A stretch of 64,000 bases of DNA, from assembly GCA_021234155.1 (NCBI GenBank), contig JAJEKV010000001.1, positions 20,108,112 through 20,172,111 on the forward strand, in the 5' to 3' direction. This stretch comes from Isoetes taiwanensis (Eukaryota; Streptophyta; Lycopodiopsida; Isoetales; Isoetaceae). The notes under the pieces are model-generated. The model did no database searches, was not told the origin of the DNA, and saw nothing but the letters and a program-made list of their open reading frames with translations. Shown piece after piece: positions 47,000 through 59,139 of the stretch (positions are counted from its first letter, which is position 1; every line of letters starts with the position of its first letter). The translations under genes and the position numbers were made by a program.

Positions 47000-48600
47000 G
47001 GGGTATGCCATGTGCGTGCATAGGGTGATCAAAAACACCCCCGTATACGATTTCTTGAAAGGCAAATTCGACCCCTTCCGTACAAAGTTTACCCCAAGTA
47101 GTGGCAAAAAACCCCCCTACCTCTTACGTATACGTATGGAAATGGGTCGAAAAACCCCCCCTAGAAGTCACTCAGGCACATTGTATGGCACTTACAGTGA
47201 ATCCCCCTTGCCATGGATTGTATCTGAGGTTCTAGCTCTTCTGAAACGAAATAAAACAATACATCGCAAATGCTTCATAGCAGTCTCGCAAAATTCCACA
47301 AGCTAAGGAAATTGTTGGATTCCACAATGAAAGTAATCGCATTAAGGGAGGGCAAAATTAATAATGATGCCGCAAAGACATAAGAATACATCGCCAACAA
47401 GACCTGGATAATCGTGATAGGACTTACTTGATTCAACAGAGTAAAAGGGAACCATGAAAATAACACCAAGCATCCATTTTCGTTCTCGCAAACATTGGAA
47501 ATATAGAATGTTGGAAGATGCCTTGACAAAGATCATTTATAGCCGCTTATAAGCAGAAAAAAAAGCTCTAACCTCAGGCTTTTTATACGATGTGAGATGA
47601 TCGAAGATCAAGAAACTTGAAAGTGACACTGCAACAAGAACGAAAATGCCAGAAGAAAACTTGGCGGCTTAAAAGCCAGAAGACCAGGCTATTCAGTGGT
47701 CAAAACATCTTTACCTCAAAGATCTCTGAATCCGTTGATGACAAACGATTACAAAGGATTGATGACAACCCAGCATCTCTTATGTGGAAATAAGAAAAAT
47801 TCAAGCCACTGATTGAGATTGCTGGAGCTGGAAGAGGTTAAGAACAGAGGTTAAGAGGTTGATTGGGCCCGAAGCAAAAATAGGGGCTCATTTCCAGAAG
47901 CCACAAAAAGAACAAAGCCGCTTGAGCTAGTTTTAGGCAAAAAATCCCGCAAATTTTTGAACGTGGAACCTTGATTGATCATGAATCCCGTGAGGAAGAA
48001 TCGAACCCGAAAAAGCCGATTTTTGCAAGCAACCTACGACGGATTTGTTGAGTCGAATTGAATGGTCATGCAAGCACAGATCCAAACAACACCTGCTGTG
48101 CATAAAACCCCGAAAAACAAACTACATTAGGCCCGGCATGGAAAGATGCGAGAATCCTCCTGTGTTAATGTTTATGTAATCATGTGGAAATCTCGCCGAC
48201 GATACTCTTCCCTTCGAAGTTCAAGGCACCGAAGTGGCAGTGGTTGAAGATAATAATAATTTTTTCATTAGGTTTTCCATCCTCATGTGCGTTAGGCGTC
48301 GATCAAAGCACGCATAAAACCGCAATGAAGAACCTCCGAGATAGGTCGTCTCTAAGGAGCCCCAAAGAATCCAAACCTTGCGTGCATAGTCGAATTTCGA
48401 CAAAGATCGCTGTCGCTTTGCCTTATGCCCGCAGTAACCGTGAGAAACCTAAATGGCTTCAAACTAACCCTAAAGTAACAGGGCTCGAGCCCCTGCATGC
48501 ACACCCCAGCTTTAAATAAATCATAAAAGAAGGGTAAATTTTAAATAAATCATAGAAATAAAAATAAAAGGGGTAAACCATTGAAGATATGGATTTTAAG
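47000..48600. other. No recognisable gene
   Basis: Several 60-110-codon frames exist on both strands, none with a recognised motif. The plus-strand frame 48,184-48,519 is the longest, with ordinary composition. Confidence 0.4.
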
Positions 48601-48604
48601 AAAT

Positions 48605-48738
48605 AAAATACGCTGGCAAGACTCTAGAAAAATACCGATTAGTATGGCTCGAATAATACGCCCATCAAATCATATAAAACCATAGCAAAACCGTATTTAA
48701 ATACAAAAACCCCCGTTATTATGCTACATATTCCCATC
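48605..48738 (+). repeat. Dispersed repeat Q, copy 2
   Basis: ACTCTAGAAAAATACCGATT, TACGCCCATCAAATCATAT and CCCCCGTTATTATGCTACAT match copies at 32.7 and 60.3 kb in order and orientation. Confidence 0.8.
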
Positions 48739-48739
48739 G

Positions 48740-50565
48740 CCTATTTCCGCTTTATTGCATAGTGTTCCAACTCTGTCCTCCTCGACTCACAAAGTGTTAT
48801 AAGCTTCGATACAGGGATGATATCAACCAACACAAGAGAAGTTTTCCATCTGACTAATTTCTCTCGCATAGGCCACAGGCTCATTATAGTAGCAGCTATA
48901 CAATCTTCGCCCAACCGCATATCTTAAATGGCGTGATTAGGGTCAGTGAAAACAATAACACAGGCAGCTTAGAGAAACTATGTGTTCGCACAACCCAAAA
49001 CGAAGCTTTCTACCTTTGATCATTCTAATGTGTTTGGAGCTATCAGGCATTTGTGAGTTCTTTTGTTGTTGCACAGAAGTGTCTCAATTGCATATCTTAG
49101 AACACTAGACAGGCTACTTCTTCATTTCGGTCTTTGATAAGTACAAATCCATACACGCTGGGAACCCAACTCAAAGCAAATGAGACTATTTGGGATGACA
49201 CTTTTGCCTTGACCGGCCCACCAAATATGAGAGTGGTGGCACTTTTTAAGGGGAAGCATTTTGTGTTGTTTCAATATTCATTTAATTGTTTTATGCTCAC
49301 AGAGGCTAATGTATTTTTCTATCAGTTCTATGAAGCCTAAGGAGATTGGGTCTGTGTGCATGATCTTACCTTTTTCATTTATTGTGCACATTTCTAACAT
49401 CTCTTCTCTTGCCTTGCATGTTTTTTTGCAGAGAACAACCAAGTATTTAAGCATCAAGTTTACAGAAGTGTTTGATACAGAGGTATCAATCATAAACCCC
49501 TTTCTTTTTGCACTGCTACTCTTGAGTTCTTGCAATTCACAACAAACAAAAGTTGTGAAATCATATGGAACTTTCAGTTCATTCTTTGGTTGTGAAGGAT
49601 TAGAAGTCCAATATAAGAACTGCCATGAAACACGTCAACTAATCCACTATGCAGAACTTTTGCATTTTCTTGATTCATAGTCAATATTCTTCCTCCCAAG
49701 ATGCTAATGAATATGACTTCATGTAAAATGGCATGGGCTTAGATTTCTGCTTCGATTCTTAATAGATAGCATCGCAGCATCTGCTCGACTTTAAAGTTTT
49801 TTCTAGCATGTTTCTGGCATGTTTCTTGCTAAGTTTGATAGGGATATGCAGACTACTCTATGACTTCGAGGTTTTTTCTAACACATGGATTTGGTGGGGT
49901 CTATATTAGCAATCGCTGTACAACTTTTTGTAAAACTGAGGATGATCAATGTTAAGTCTAATGAAGATATGCAAAAAGATCATTAATATGTAGATTTGTT
50001 GTTGTTCCTTACTCTATTCTCAAATTGAAATAGTCCTGATATGAAGGTAGAATATATGCGAAGGCAGACATATTACATCGCAAGCAGTCATTCTAGGCAG
50101 ATCAACCACAATGTATAAGCAATGGAATCGGTCCTGAGAAGGATTTTATCTAAGGCTCTAGTGGAAAGTGTGATAATTGACTTTAACAGATGAATTTGGT
50201 GGGGCCTATGTTAGCAACCCAGCCCTCTACAGCTTTTTGTGAATCCAGAGGATGACTAGGCAACATGGTTTTCCCAATGTTAATATGGTTCTGAGCTTCT
50301 TCTTTGCACATTGGCAATGCAAGAAATTGTTTAATATGTAAATGCCATATTCACAATGATACATTGCTCTATCCCATCTTGGATTGACAAATAACTTTAT
50401 CAAATCTATTAAATCTTTAATGCTGCAAGATTACATGTCAAATACTACACTATATGCCAACATTTATTGTCAAAAGAGCCGATGAAAAATATAAAACATA
50501 TTATATGGGAAGCTTTTCAAAGCTGGAATTCAATTTACATTTTAACACACTTTTTGCAATTATTG
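48740..50565. other. No recognisable gene
   Basis: AT-rich sequence. The 139-codon plus-strand frame at 49,261-49,680 overlaps an 85-codon minus-strand frame; neither has a recognised domain. Confidence 0.4.
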
Positions 50566-50569
50566 TTGT

Positions 50570-50852
50570 CAATTTATAACTCATTATTGATACACATTTC
50601 ACATCAATTTGCTTATGACAACATAGTATTTGAATACCATAATAACCCATTATTGATCCAAATTTCATGCTATTTTGCTTATAAGAGCTTTCTTACACTG
50701 ATATCATACAACCCTAATTGGTACCTCAATACTACGGAAATCAGCTTCCTTACATCAATATCACACAACCCTAAATGGTACTTTACTACTACGAAAATCA
50801 TCTTCTGAAGACTATATGGTACTTTAATACTACGGAAATCATCTTCTGAACT
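50570..50852. repeat. Short tandem repeats, two adjacent families
   Basis: First, TTGATACACATTTCAC and TTGCTTATGACA are echoed by TTGATCCAAATTTCAT and TTGCTTATAAGA. Then three copies of a unit with CCCTAATTGGTAC, AATACTACGGAAATCA and TTC follow, ending near 50,852. Confidence 0.7.
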
Positions 50853-51950
50853 CCTTGAAATATTACTATAGCATTATATATTTTTAGAATTTAGAGGAAG
50901 CAATTCACACCACATATTGAGACTTGCACTCACCTACTTCACGATGTCACACTTCATTAATTCCACTTTTCTAAAGTTCCAACATGATGACATTATTTGA
51001 CATCTAATGAGCGGGTTCAACATGTCAATAACCACTTGGCATTTCATTAGCTGGCCCACCATCGCAATGGCTTTATGTATCATGCAATCCATGTTGCAAC
51101 TGTAAACGTAAAGCATATCATAGACTCCTAGCGACCCCCCCTCCCCCCACCACCACACCAACATCTATATACCAAACACAACATTCGTTGCCAAAGTCCA
51201 GCAATGCCACACAACTGTTACTAACTCCCTCCTCCTATTTCTCTCTTCCTCCATTTCAAGTATAATTAGGTATTGTAAGTGTGTCTAGAACTTCATGTTT
51301 GCGATAGAACCGTATAGTATTAAATAGAATTAGAATCAGAACAAGTCATAAGTAGCTCACATTGCAAACATACTCTTAAAGGCAAATAACAAATCAGATA
51401 GCAAGGAAGATGTCATTTCGAAGAGAATCACGTTTGTTGCCATAGTTGCCATGTAGAAAGAACAAAAACAAAGAGAAATGGAGCTTGCCTTCCTTGCTAT
51501 GATCGAATAAACGAGCGTGTCAAGTTTTTTGAAGCACGACAAGCCCGATCGGCTGCACCTCGGAGATCCATACGAGCGCTCAGGTCCAAGAAGCTGCCAA
51601 ACCTCCAAAACCTTCAGGCGCTATGTATGAATGGAAGCGCCTTTCTTCTTGCTGCAAGAATTGCAATGCAACCCAGCCCACATTTTTTTGAATTTGAATT
51701 GCTCGCCGCCGCCGACAAGACTACGTGTAAGGTGGCTGGGTCAATTTCGCCAAGTGTCTGTGGTACCGCATTCGCCTCGCGGTAATCTTCCTCGCAGGTA
51801 CTCCTCGAAGTTCGAAAATGTCACTTTCCGAATACATTTTACTGAGTCTGTTTCTGAAAGTGTCATTTTTAAGGTACATTTTTCAAATTACTTGTGTCCC
51901 TTCATCATGATGGCGGGATTCAAAATTTCCCTATGGAAACTACTTTACCT
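50853..51950. other. No recognisable gene
   Basis: Mixed AT-rich sequence. Frames at 51,357-51,608 (-) and 51,631-52,023 (+) have no recognised motif; the latter runs into the minisatellite. Confidence 0.4.
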
Positions 51951-51954
51951 CGCC

Positions 51955-52090
51955 CCCACCATAAATACGCCATTCGCTATAAATATGCCGCCTAAATACG
52001 CCCCTATAAATACGCCCCCATAAATGCACCATAATTCTGCTTATAAATATGCCCCCAAAAATTACGCCCCATAAATACACCAACGCCTAT
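51955..52090. repeat. Degenerate minisatellite ATAAATACGCCCC
   Basis: About eight imperfect copies of a 12-17-bp unit, including ATAAATACGCCATTC, ATAAATATGCCGCC and ATAAATACGCCCCC, lie head to tail. Confidence 0.8.
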
Positions 52091-52304
52091 ATATTTCCGC
52101 CCGCTTTATCGAATCGCTTAACCAACTTTCGACGACATGAAGACCGCCACAAGAACGCGGACGCCTCGAATCAGGCCGCTTCACAGCTTTTTGGAGCACT
52201 TTAAATTTAGCACTTTCTTTATTATTAGTTACAAGAGGATTTCGCAGATCGCGTCACACATCCTTTTGACATGAATATATTCCATTTTCTGAACTGAATA
52301 GTCA

Positions 52305-52482
52305 ATCAAATTGCGGTCGAGATCTTTCCTTAGCTATATTTCTAGACTTCACAATAAACTGCATTCCAGCTAATCGAACAGATCGCGATCGCGATCTCTT
52401 TCAGCTTATTTCTTTACGGCTACTAACATAAATAATATGCATTCAAACTACTGGTACAAATCGCGACCGCGATCTCACTGAT
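52305..52482. repeat. Three spaced GATCGCGATC-type motifs
   Basis: ATTGCGGTCGAGATCTTTCC (about 52,310), GATCGCGATCGCGATCTCTT (52,381) and AATCGCGACCGCGATCTCAC (about 52,459) are spaced 70-78 bp apart with partly similar spacers. The middle one contains a perfect 16-bp palindrome. They precede the orphan frame. Confidence 0.6.
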
Positions 52483-53248
52483 CTTTACTGACAAACTCGA
52501 ATACTTCTTGTGTTATGCCAGTTTTGAGGAGCTTGCAAGCAAGTTTCCAGAGTTTACCGAGCAGCGGCTTCTTGACATTGCAGGATTTGATTTTGAGTAT
52601 ATCAAAGCTAACTACAACAAGGACCATGTGCAGGGGAATCTTCCAGGTGTCTTTCTTGAATCAATCAGGTCTATTCTTAAGCCGGAAGAAGCAAACAAGC
52701 TGAAAGAAAAGAAAAATACCGTCTACAGAGTGACTAAACACGGAATACCTGTAAAAACACCAGAGCCGCAAAATGCGACAATGGTGTTCATTGACATGAG
52801 GAGGTACACCACAGTATGGGATGTAAAGAAATATCTGGACCTCTTCAATAGGATTGCTATCATGACTACTGCCAAGGTCTATCACATTGTCATGTTTTTG
52901 AGATCTGGTCAACTACCTAATTGCTTATATAGCCAAAGTCAGGTGCAAGGTAGTTCACATGTATCCATTGGTGCTTATGAAGAGCAGGGCTGGGTAAGCA
53001 AGAAGATGGTCAAAGAGTTCCAATACTACATCACGCATGTGACCATTAACAGAAGTGAGGCTCGCGTGATTCCCTTGCAGCCTAATTTGGAACTCAGATT
53101 GACACAGGTGAACAACGCCCCGAAAAGCACTCCCATTCCGAAACACGAGATTACAGGCAACGAAGAGCAGGATGAAAAAATGAAGAAAAAATACATGATG
53201 TATTTTACAGACAAGCCTAAGTTTTTTTTGGGCGAACATGGATGGTGA
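52436..53248 (+). CDS. Orphan open frame, ~270 codons
   Basis: The frame is open from 52,436, after a stop at 52,433-52,435, to 53,248. It has no ATG before MVFIDMRRYTTVWDVKKYLD at 52,782, so a 5' exon, a non-ATG start or 5' truncation is implied. Conserved-looking segments are FTEQRLLDIAGFDFEYIKAN, KVYHIVMFLRSGQLPN and MKKKYMMYFTDKPKFFLGEH. No signal peptide, membrane segment or zinc motif is visible. The mix of aromatic and charged residues looks like a folded protein. G8 at 53,222-53,229 on a T-run precedes the last residues; a shift there would join a frame continuing GDFVLKSQAKTSYIYHIVNE. A capsid-like protein of an endogenous viral or retroelement origin is possible but unproven. Confidence 0.5.
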   Translation, partial: YAFKLLVQIATAISLIFTDKLEYFLCYASFEELASKFPEFTEQRLLDIAGFDFEYIKANYNKDHVQGNLPGVFLESIRSILKPEEANKLKEKKNTVYRVTKHGIPVKTPEPQNATMVFIDMRRYTTVWDVKKYLDLFNRIAIMTTAKVYHIVMFLRSGQLPNCLYSQSQVQGSSHVSIGAYEEQGWVSKKMVKEFQYYITHVTINRSEARVIPLQPNLELRLTQVNNAPKSTPIPKHEITGNEEQDEKMKKKYMMYFTDKPKFFLGEHGW

Positions 53249-53348
53249 CTTTGTTTTGAAAAGTCAAGCCAAGACATCTTACATTTATCACATAGTTAAT
53301 GAACTAGTTCCCATTGATCCGGATCGTTTTTGATTTTTTCTCAAATGG

Positions 53349-53651
53349 ATGATAATTTCTAGAGTGGCTTTGATCCAGGGAAAATGGAGTGTGTCATTCG
53401 AAGACGATGCTAAAGTATGTCGTTTCATGGTATCCTTTTTTGAGATATTGGAGAAGATGGCCGTGCCGAGCCCCCATATGGAGGAGGAAAACAATGTAAA
53501 GAATGACCAAGTAAATACGGATCAGCCCGATGTAAATATTACTCAGCATACAGATTTGTCCAATTTGGATGATATATTGGACAAATTAGATGCCAAAGGC
53601 TATGAAAAGAGGCTGGCAGAAAGCGCACTTGCTCGACGTTTGAGTATATAG
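53349..53651 (+). CDS. Continuation frame downstream of the orphan ORF
   Basis: This frame opens about 100 bp after the orphan frame closes and has similar composition. Segments include GKWSVSFEDDAKVCRFMVSF and a charged C-terminal stretch, DILDKLDAKGYEKRLAESAL. Broken frames with similar charge continue to about 53,900. It is probably the second half of the same ancestral protein, separated by one or two frame breaks. No domain is recognised. Confidence 0.35.
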   Translation: MIISRVALIQGKWSVSFEDDAKVCRFMVSFFEILEKMAVPSPHMEEENNVKNDQVNTDQPDVNITQHTDLSNLDDILDKLDAKGYEKRLAESALARRLSI

Positions 53652-53909
53652 GATCTGATGAAGCACAGATTGAGGATGAGGCAAAGGACAGTAACATCAA
53701 ATGGTTAAAGAAGAACGGAGTCCCGATTTAGCAAGTCGCTAAAGCCAGAATTATTAGGAAGAACAGATAGCATGGAGATCTAAATGTCATCGCTCAACAT
53801 GTCGAAAAATTAGTTGAGGCAATGGAAGTTGACATGCCTACTGTTACTGGCTACACAGAAATGGAAATAAATTTAATATCTAATTTCTCAATGGCCTAAT
53901 TAACAAATG

Positions 53910-55170
53910 ATGGGAATGTAATACATTTTCCATGTTTTTCTACTACCAGATTCTTCTCGCTTTATCACAATCTTATCTCAATTTTATATGTTTTGTGCTT
54001 CCATAAATCGCTATGGCGATTATCTGTTCGAAAGCAATTATGTTCATATTTTAGAGGTTGAATTGTCGGTCTTCAAGCTTATATCTACCAACACAATATG
54101 GAATCTCAAGCTTAAACATTTTGTTATTCTGGACTTAGCCTTCCCGCATTAATCGTGATCTAGCTAAATTAGGACAAATAATTGTATTTCGATGAATATG
54201 CAATCTATTTCATTCTCGACGAGAGAACAAAATTTCTAATTAATTAATTTTGCTTTTAAACATTACACAGAAAAATGAGGTACCTAATATAATTATTTCA
54301 GAACATCAAATTTTTATTAGGTAAATGCTTTATGTGCTAAGTGTTGTCGCAGAAAAGTTGTACACCACCAAAGAATTTAGACCCATTTGACTTCTTTTTT
54401 TATACATTTAATTTTGCTCCGTGATAGGTCGGGCTTATGATGTTATCAAAATTGTTAAAGGATTTTAAACATTTCCATAGCTTTAATCCCTCAATTCATT
54501 TTCTAATTAATCAATTTATGAGGACATTTTTTTTTTTATAATGCTCAAGTAGAAAAGTCCATGTTTGTTTAGGTGTTTTATTTTCTAAACTTCATACTGA
54601 TTATAAGACTCACCTTACATGTTATAATGCCCCGAGCTTCCTTTAACTCTTGCATATGCATCTTCCCGATCCAACACCCAACACCGCTTCTTGCAAGATT
54701 CCCTTGGGCAAAAGTATGCCGGTGGGTATCAAATAAACGCTACAAGACTCCAAAGACCAAAGACCCTTCACACTATTTTTTTTCCACCCTTCACCAATGA
54801 TAGTCTAACCTATTTGATGCCCGTCACTTCATATAGACCGTACCCGTTCTAATCATCATCTGTTTACCGCCCACCGTAATAAATGTGACCCCAAGGGAAA
54901 CGAAGTTTTGAATTTGTAAATTGCAACCGTCTGTCCCCAACTTTTGCTACTCCGACCAAAAAGACCGCAGAGAAAGCTCGAGAATTTCCACACTTAGAGG
55001 TCTAGCATTCCAAGAATCAAACGACTATGGTGAAGACATGTCTAAAGTGCAAAAGCTAAAGCTTGATCGCCTATGAAAAGAGTATGACTATCCACTACAT
55101 AAGAATCCACATCAATACAAACAATGTTAGAAACAGTTTGCATGAAAATCTACACTCCATTCTGCTTATT
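53910..55170. other. No recognisable gene
   Basis: AT-rich sequence with stops in all frames. No motif was recognised. Confidence 0.45.
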
Positions 55171-55173
55171 TCT

Positions 55174-55237
55174 CTCGTGGACGATAAAAACAATTCTATT
55201 CTATTCTATTCTATTCTATTCTATTCTATTCTATTCT
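55174..55237 (+). mobile_element. LINE 3' terminus with (ATTCT)9 tail
   Basis: CTCGTGGACGATAAAAACA is followed by nine ATTCT units. The GTGGACG(T/A)TAAAA motif ends the other two LINE copies at 29.8 and 33.9 kb, so this is a very short 5'-truncated insertion. Confidence 0.6.
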
Positions 55238-57570
55238 CAATGAGGCTTTAAAGGTGCACAAACATGTTTTTAAGGATGTGGACATGAACTAAATGTATAG
55301 CTGCTAATGCTTCCACATCAACGAGCACCCTTGTTTTGTGGACAATTAATGGATATTGGCTTAGAGCATAGTTACCGGGAACGTCGTTCCGAACGCATTC
55401 ATGTTCAAACGCTGTTCCCTGTGGTTCTACATTTCGAATGCCAAGTTCCAGCTCCGGATGGTTTGTTATGGAACACTGTTCCAAGCGCCGTTTCCCATCT
55501 TTGGGAATGCTCGTAAGTTCCCAAAAAAAGTAAGAAAATCAATGGTTTATAGTTCATTTTTTCTCCTTCTTTGCATCTTGTTTTGGTAGGAAAGAATAGT
55601 GCAACTGGCAATGGCCCTTTGCTCAGTGTTTTTCATAAACATACACATAAAGTGCTCTGCAGTGGACTACACAAATGTTTCGCGACTATATCTCTCTTGT
55701 TTGTTGTCTAATTTACGTTCCTCCTCTGCTATATCTCTCGATTTGCGATCTCATTTATAATCTATCCATTTTGCATTTTGATGATGGGAATTTTGATTTG
55801 TTTTCACAACTCAGTCGGAGGGACTTGTATTGGAGGAAGCCATGTGTTCTTGAAGAATGACTTGTGGGAGACTTTAGGCAGCAAAGGAGGAGTAAGTTTA
55901 AGAGCATTAAGAAGGGGCGTTAAAGAGTTGAGAAAACTTGCGGCAGAAGTATAGAACTTATTTTTTGATGGAGATTTGTAGTGCTTCATTGTAACAAATT
56001 AAATGGAACTATTAATTTTGAGAAACGTTATCTCTAAGGGAAGGGAAATATTGCGAAAGGCATTTTTTTCAGTTTGTCAAAGGCCTCAGTACCTAAGCTT
56101 AACTTCCCTATCTTGTTTTTAGACTTCTATTGAGTTAGAATTATAGATGTAATACTATGTTTTAAGTCTTGAAGATAATGTTATATAAAAAACTAAGCAT
56201 CTATGAAGTGGTTTAATATGTTTCTATCTACAAAGCGGTCTCTATGAATCATTTTTATTCTTCTACGGTTCCACAATTATCATTATGCAAAGGGAACGCC
56301 AAAGCTCTTTTTTAGATTTTAAAAATTGAATGTTGGTCGCTCCCTGCTCCAATTTGTTCGCTCCCCGCTCCCGCTCCAAATTTTAGGTCCACGCTCCCGC
56401 TCCCGTTTTCGTTCGTCTGCCCTGTAACTATGGTTTAGAGTAGTGTTTTAGAGTTTATTGCATCATCAACCAATGGAAGAGTTGTCGAATCAAGCCACAA
56501 CTACTATTCTAGGGTTTAGAACTTTGGGTTTAGGATTCATGGGTTTATGCTTTTAGGATTTAGGGTTTATAGATATGTTTTCATGAATGCTAGAAAAGTG
56601 CTCATTGTAGCATGCAGCTAATGAATAGGCATGCAATAATATATGTGAACCATGTCATCACATCGTAGATATTTCGTTGCTTATATTTGGTATCAAAATT
56701 GGACCCACATGTTGTGTGCAAAATATATACATACAAATGTGTTTAGACATGGGAATGGACAAAACATGAATGGCATGAATATGCAACAAATAAATTTATA
56801 ACTTTCACAAAATGAGAATTGAGTAGCCAAGTTCTATATTTTTCAAGTACAATTTATTTATGAAATGAATGGATAACACTAGGAAACTTTCACCTATAAG
56901 CTCCATTACACCCATATATTGTCCAACATCGTGGGGCACATGTTTCGAGTCTATACTTAATAAGTATAGATTATGATCTACAAGGATATGGCAAAACTGT
57001 TATTCTCTAGGGGAAGTCCTATGCTTGAAATGGTCATTTCCTTGGTCAATCGCCACCTTCGTCCATAGGACTCAAGTGGCCAAATTGTTGGTATGTTCCC
57101 AACCATCATATAATGAATTAGACATTCCAATCCTTTAGCTGCCGATAAAGTACTACACGCTAGTCAATTTGTACCTACCATATAGCTAACTCATCCTACT
57201 CATTCCATTTTAGGATTTTGCCAAAATAGATAATTCAGGGTCAAATGGCCAATAAATTTTTCATTGTCCTATGGTTTTAGGTCAGGGCTAGAAGTTATTA
57301 AAATAATACTCAAGTTTCTGGATAACTCTCCAAAGATGATACGGAGACCATGTGTGGTTTGGCTTGGGTGCGAATGAGGTATGCATTACTACTAGTCCCC
57401 TTATCAAGATTGCAACTATCATAAAGATGTACCTTCACATGCATAGGAGACGAACATCCCTAAACTTCAGATGTCACACAAAGGTCCCAAAAAGGTCCCT
57501 TTGGCAAGGAGGAGCAGTAAAAAAAGTACGAAGTGGACATAAATGAGGGTACATATAGACGTCATTGGTT
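55238..57570. other. No recognisable gene; GCTCCC-rich patch
   Basis: AT-rich sequence. At 56,336-56,412 there is a patch of GCTCCCGCTCC-like low complexity, and around 56,500-56,575 loose GGTTTAGG / TTTAGGATT phrases. No coding motif was recognised. Confidence 0.45.
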
Positions 57571-57572
57571 AT

Positions 57573-58013
57573 AACACATAACTATCATTAACATTAATTA
57601 ATACAAACTATTGCATCGAACACATTTAAATTAAAATCCCCCTGAAACCCCCTTTGGTTTGGGTGCATATTCACACGGGGGGTGACTCCGGGCAACGAGA
57701 GCTGTTGGATAGGCATATTCACCCCTTATTCCTTAATCTACACCGTACACAAAGTTCCTCGTTTGTGGGGTATGGATGTATAGAATTTGTTATACTGTAT
57801 AACAAGATTTGCAAAATACTATAAGGTTTCAGGCAATATACTATATGGTGTTGATTTTGTACGTGCAAAACATAATTACAGGGGCTCTCGCTGTCCGGAG
57901 TCACCCCCCGTGTGAATATGCACCCAAACCAAAGGGGGTTTCAGGGGGATTTTAATTTAAATGTGTTCGATGCAATAGTTTGTATTAATTAATGTTAATG
58001 ATAGTTATGTGTT
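57573..58013. repeat. Perfect 119-bp inverted repeat (repeat R, head to head)
   Basis: 57,573-57,691 and 57,895-58,013 are exact reverse complements over 119 bp. Similarity continues inward with mismatches (GAGAGC against GCTCTC) to about 57,707 and 57,880, leaving a central region of about 170 bp. The arm contains GTGTGAATATGCACCCAAAC in one orientation. The outer right flank reaches a GGGCCCTTCGGGCCC hairpin at 58,038-58,052. The single-arm homologue is at 30.24-30.50 kb. Confidence 0.95.
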
Positions 58014-58059
58014 GATTGCTATATTAAAAAAAATTTTGGGCCCTTCGGGCCCTTAGAAA

Positions 58060-58780
58060 GGAATTTCACATGTTAGAAACAACGATACAAACTATACTTA
58101 ATGTTAGAAACAATGAGAGAGACTTTATTAAATGAGGCAAATTGAAATGTTAATAAATAAGAAAATTATAACGTTGTTCTACTGTACAAAAGCCACAGAT
58201 GCATTAACATCACATTTCTTCATAACCTTAATGGCCATTTCTTCCTGTAAGATCATAAACTTCTGCTGAACTACAAACAATCAGGTCATTCATATCACTT
58301 GAAGCACTAAGTTCATTGCTAGATGAAACATGCAAAGCCTCATGATAAAAAATAATGGTAGTAAAGGAGACAATATTTGGATTTGGCATTGCTTGAAATT
58401 TTTAAGGGTTTTATTTACCCGCTCACAACCAGTAATCAGAAAATTTCATATAACAAAAGTCCTGAAGCAAAACATGATATCATATAAGGGGCAAAAGTAA
58501 TAAGAAATGTAATGTGATCATTAGAATGTAAACTACAGATGAACACAATAGAGGAACAATATATAAGGAAAATAAAAATATTCGTACCATTGATATTATG
58601 ATGATGCTGAAAGCAATCTCCCATAGATGCAACTTTCATCCATTCTTATTCTTATAAAACACTTAATCCTAGATATGCTGAACAATCCCTGATAAGGAAC
58701 CAAATGCACTGCATAGTTTAAAGAAATACTGGAAGATTCGATATCATAGTCCACAAAACGACCATGGATTTGATTATTTG
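58060..58780. other. No recognisable exon
   Basis: AT-rich sequence downstream of the polymerase-like exons on the minus strand. It may hold further introns, but no coding segment is convincing. Confidence 0.35.
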
Positions 58781-58807
58781 AATCTTGTAGTATGGTATCA
58801 TGCTTAC

Positions 58808-59139
58808 ATTGTGCATTGGAAAACAGGGAATGATCATCCATACCACATGTGAATCCATACATCTGCAGGTTCATAGCAAGGCTTACAGAGATGAAAAGAA
58901 AAACATAACAAACATGCAAAAGGAGCTAGCCTGCAGATGAAATGTGACCAGCTTACTGAGGATTGAGAGAATACAACCAACATCTTCAGCTCTGTATAGC
59001 TTGTATAATGAGTGCACAAGACCAAGTTTTCCAAACTGTACCTCGTTAATGACACCAGCACGCAAATGATTATCCCAGGCCAGTACCATAATTTCATCGC
59101 TTTGCTTGCCCCAATATTTATCTGTCACTTTCCCAATAG
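58808..59139 (-). pseudogene. NRPA1-like: RNA polymerase I largest subunit (NRPA1-like), two-exon fragment
   Basis: The largest subunit of RNA polymerase I transcribes rRNA genes in the nucleolus. Exon 1 (59,139-58,931, after an acceptor CTTTCAG) encodes HLRAGVINEVQFGKLGLVHS and then YKLYRAEDVGCILSILSKLV and TFHLQ. Exon 2 (58,862 to about 58,808) continues MYGFTCGMDD. In the family this is the segment ending in the conserved GFTCGxDD box. The intron between them starts GCTAGC and ends CTGCAG, so it is a GC-AG intron or a mutated donor. About 85 residues of a protein of ~1,600 are seen. Flanking exons were not recognised, so this may be a captured gene fragment; a real gene with distant exons is less likely. 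Confidence 0.6.
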
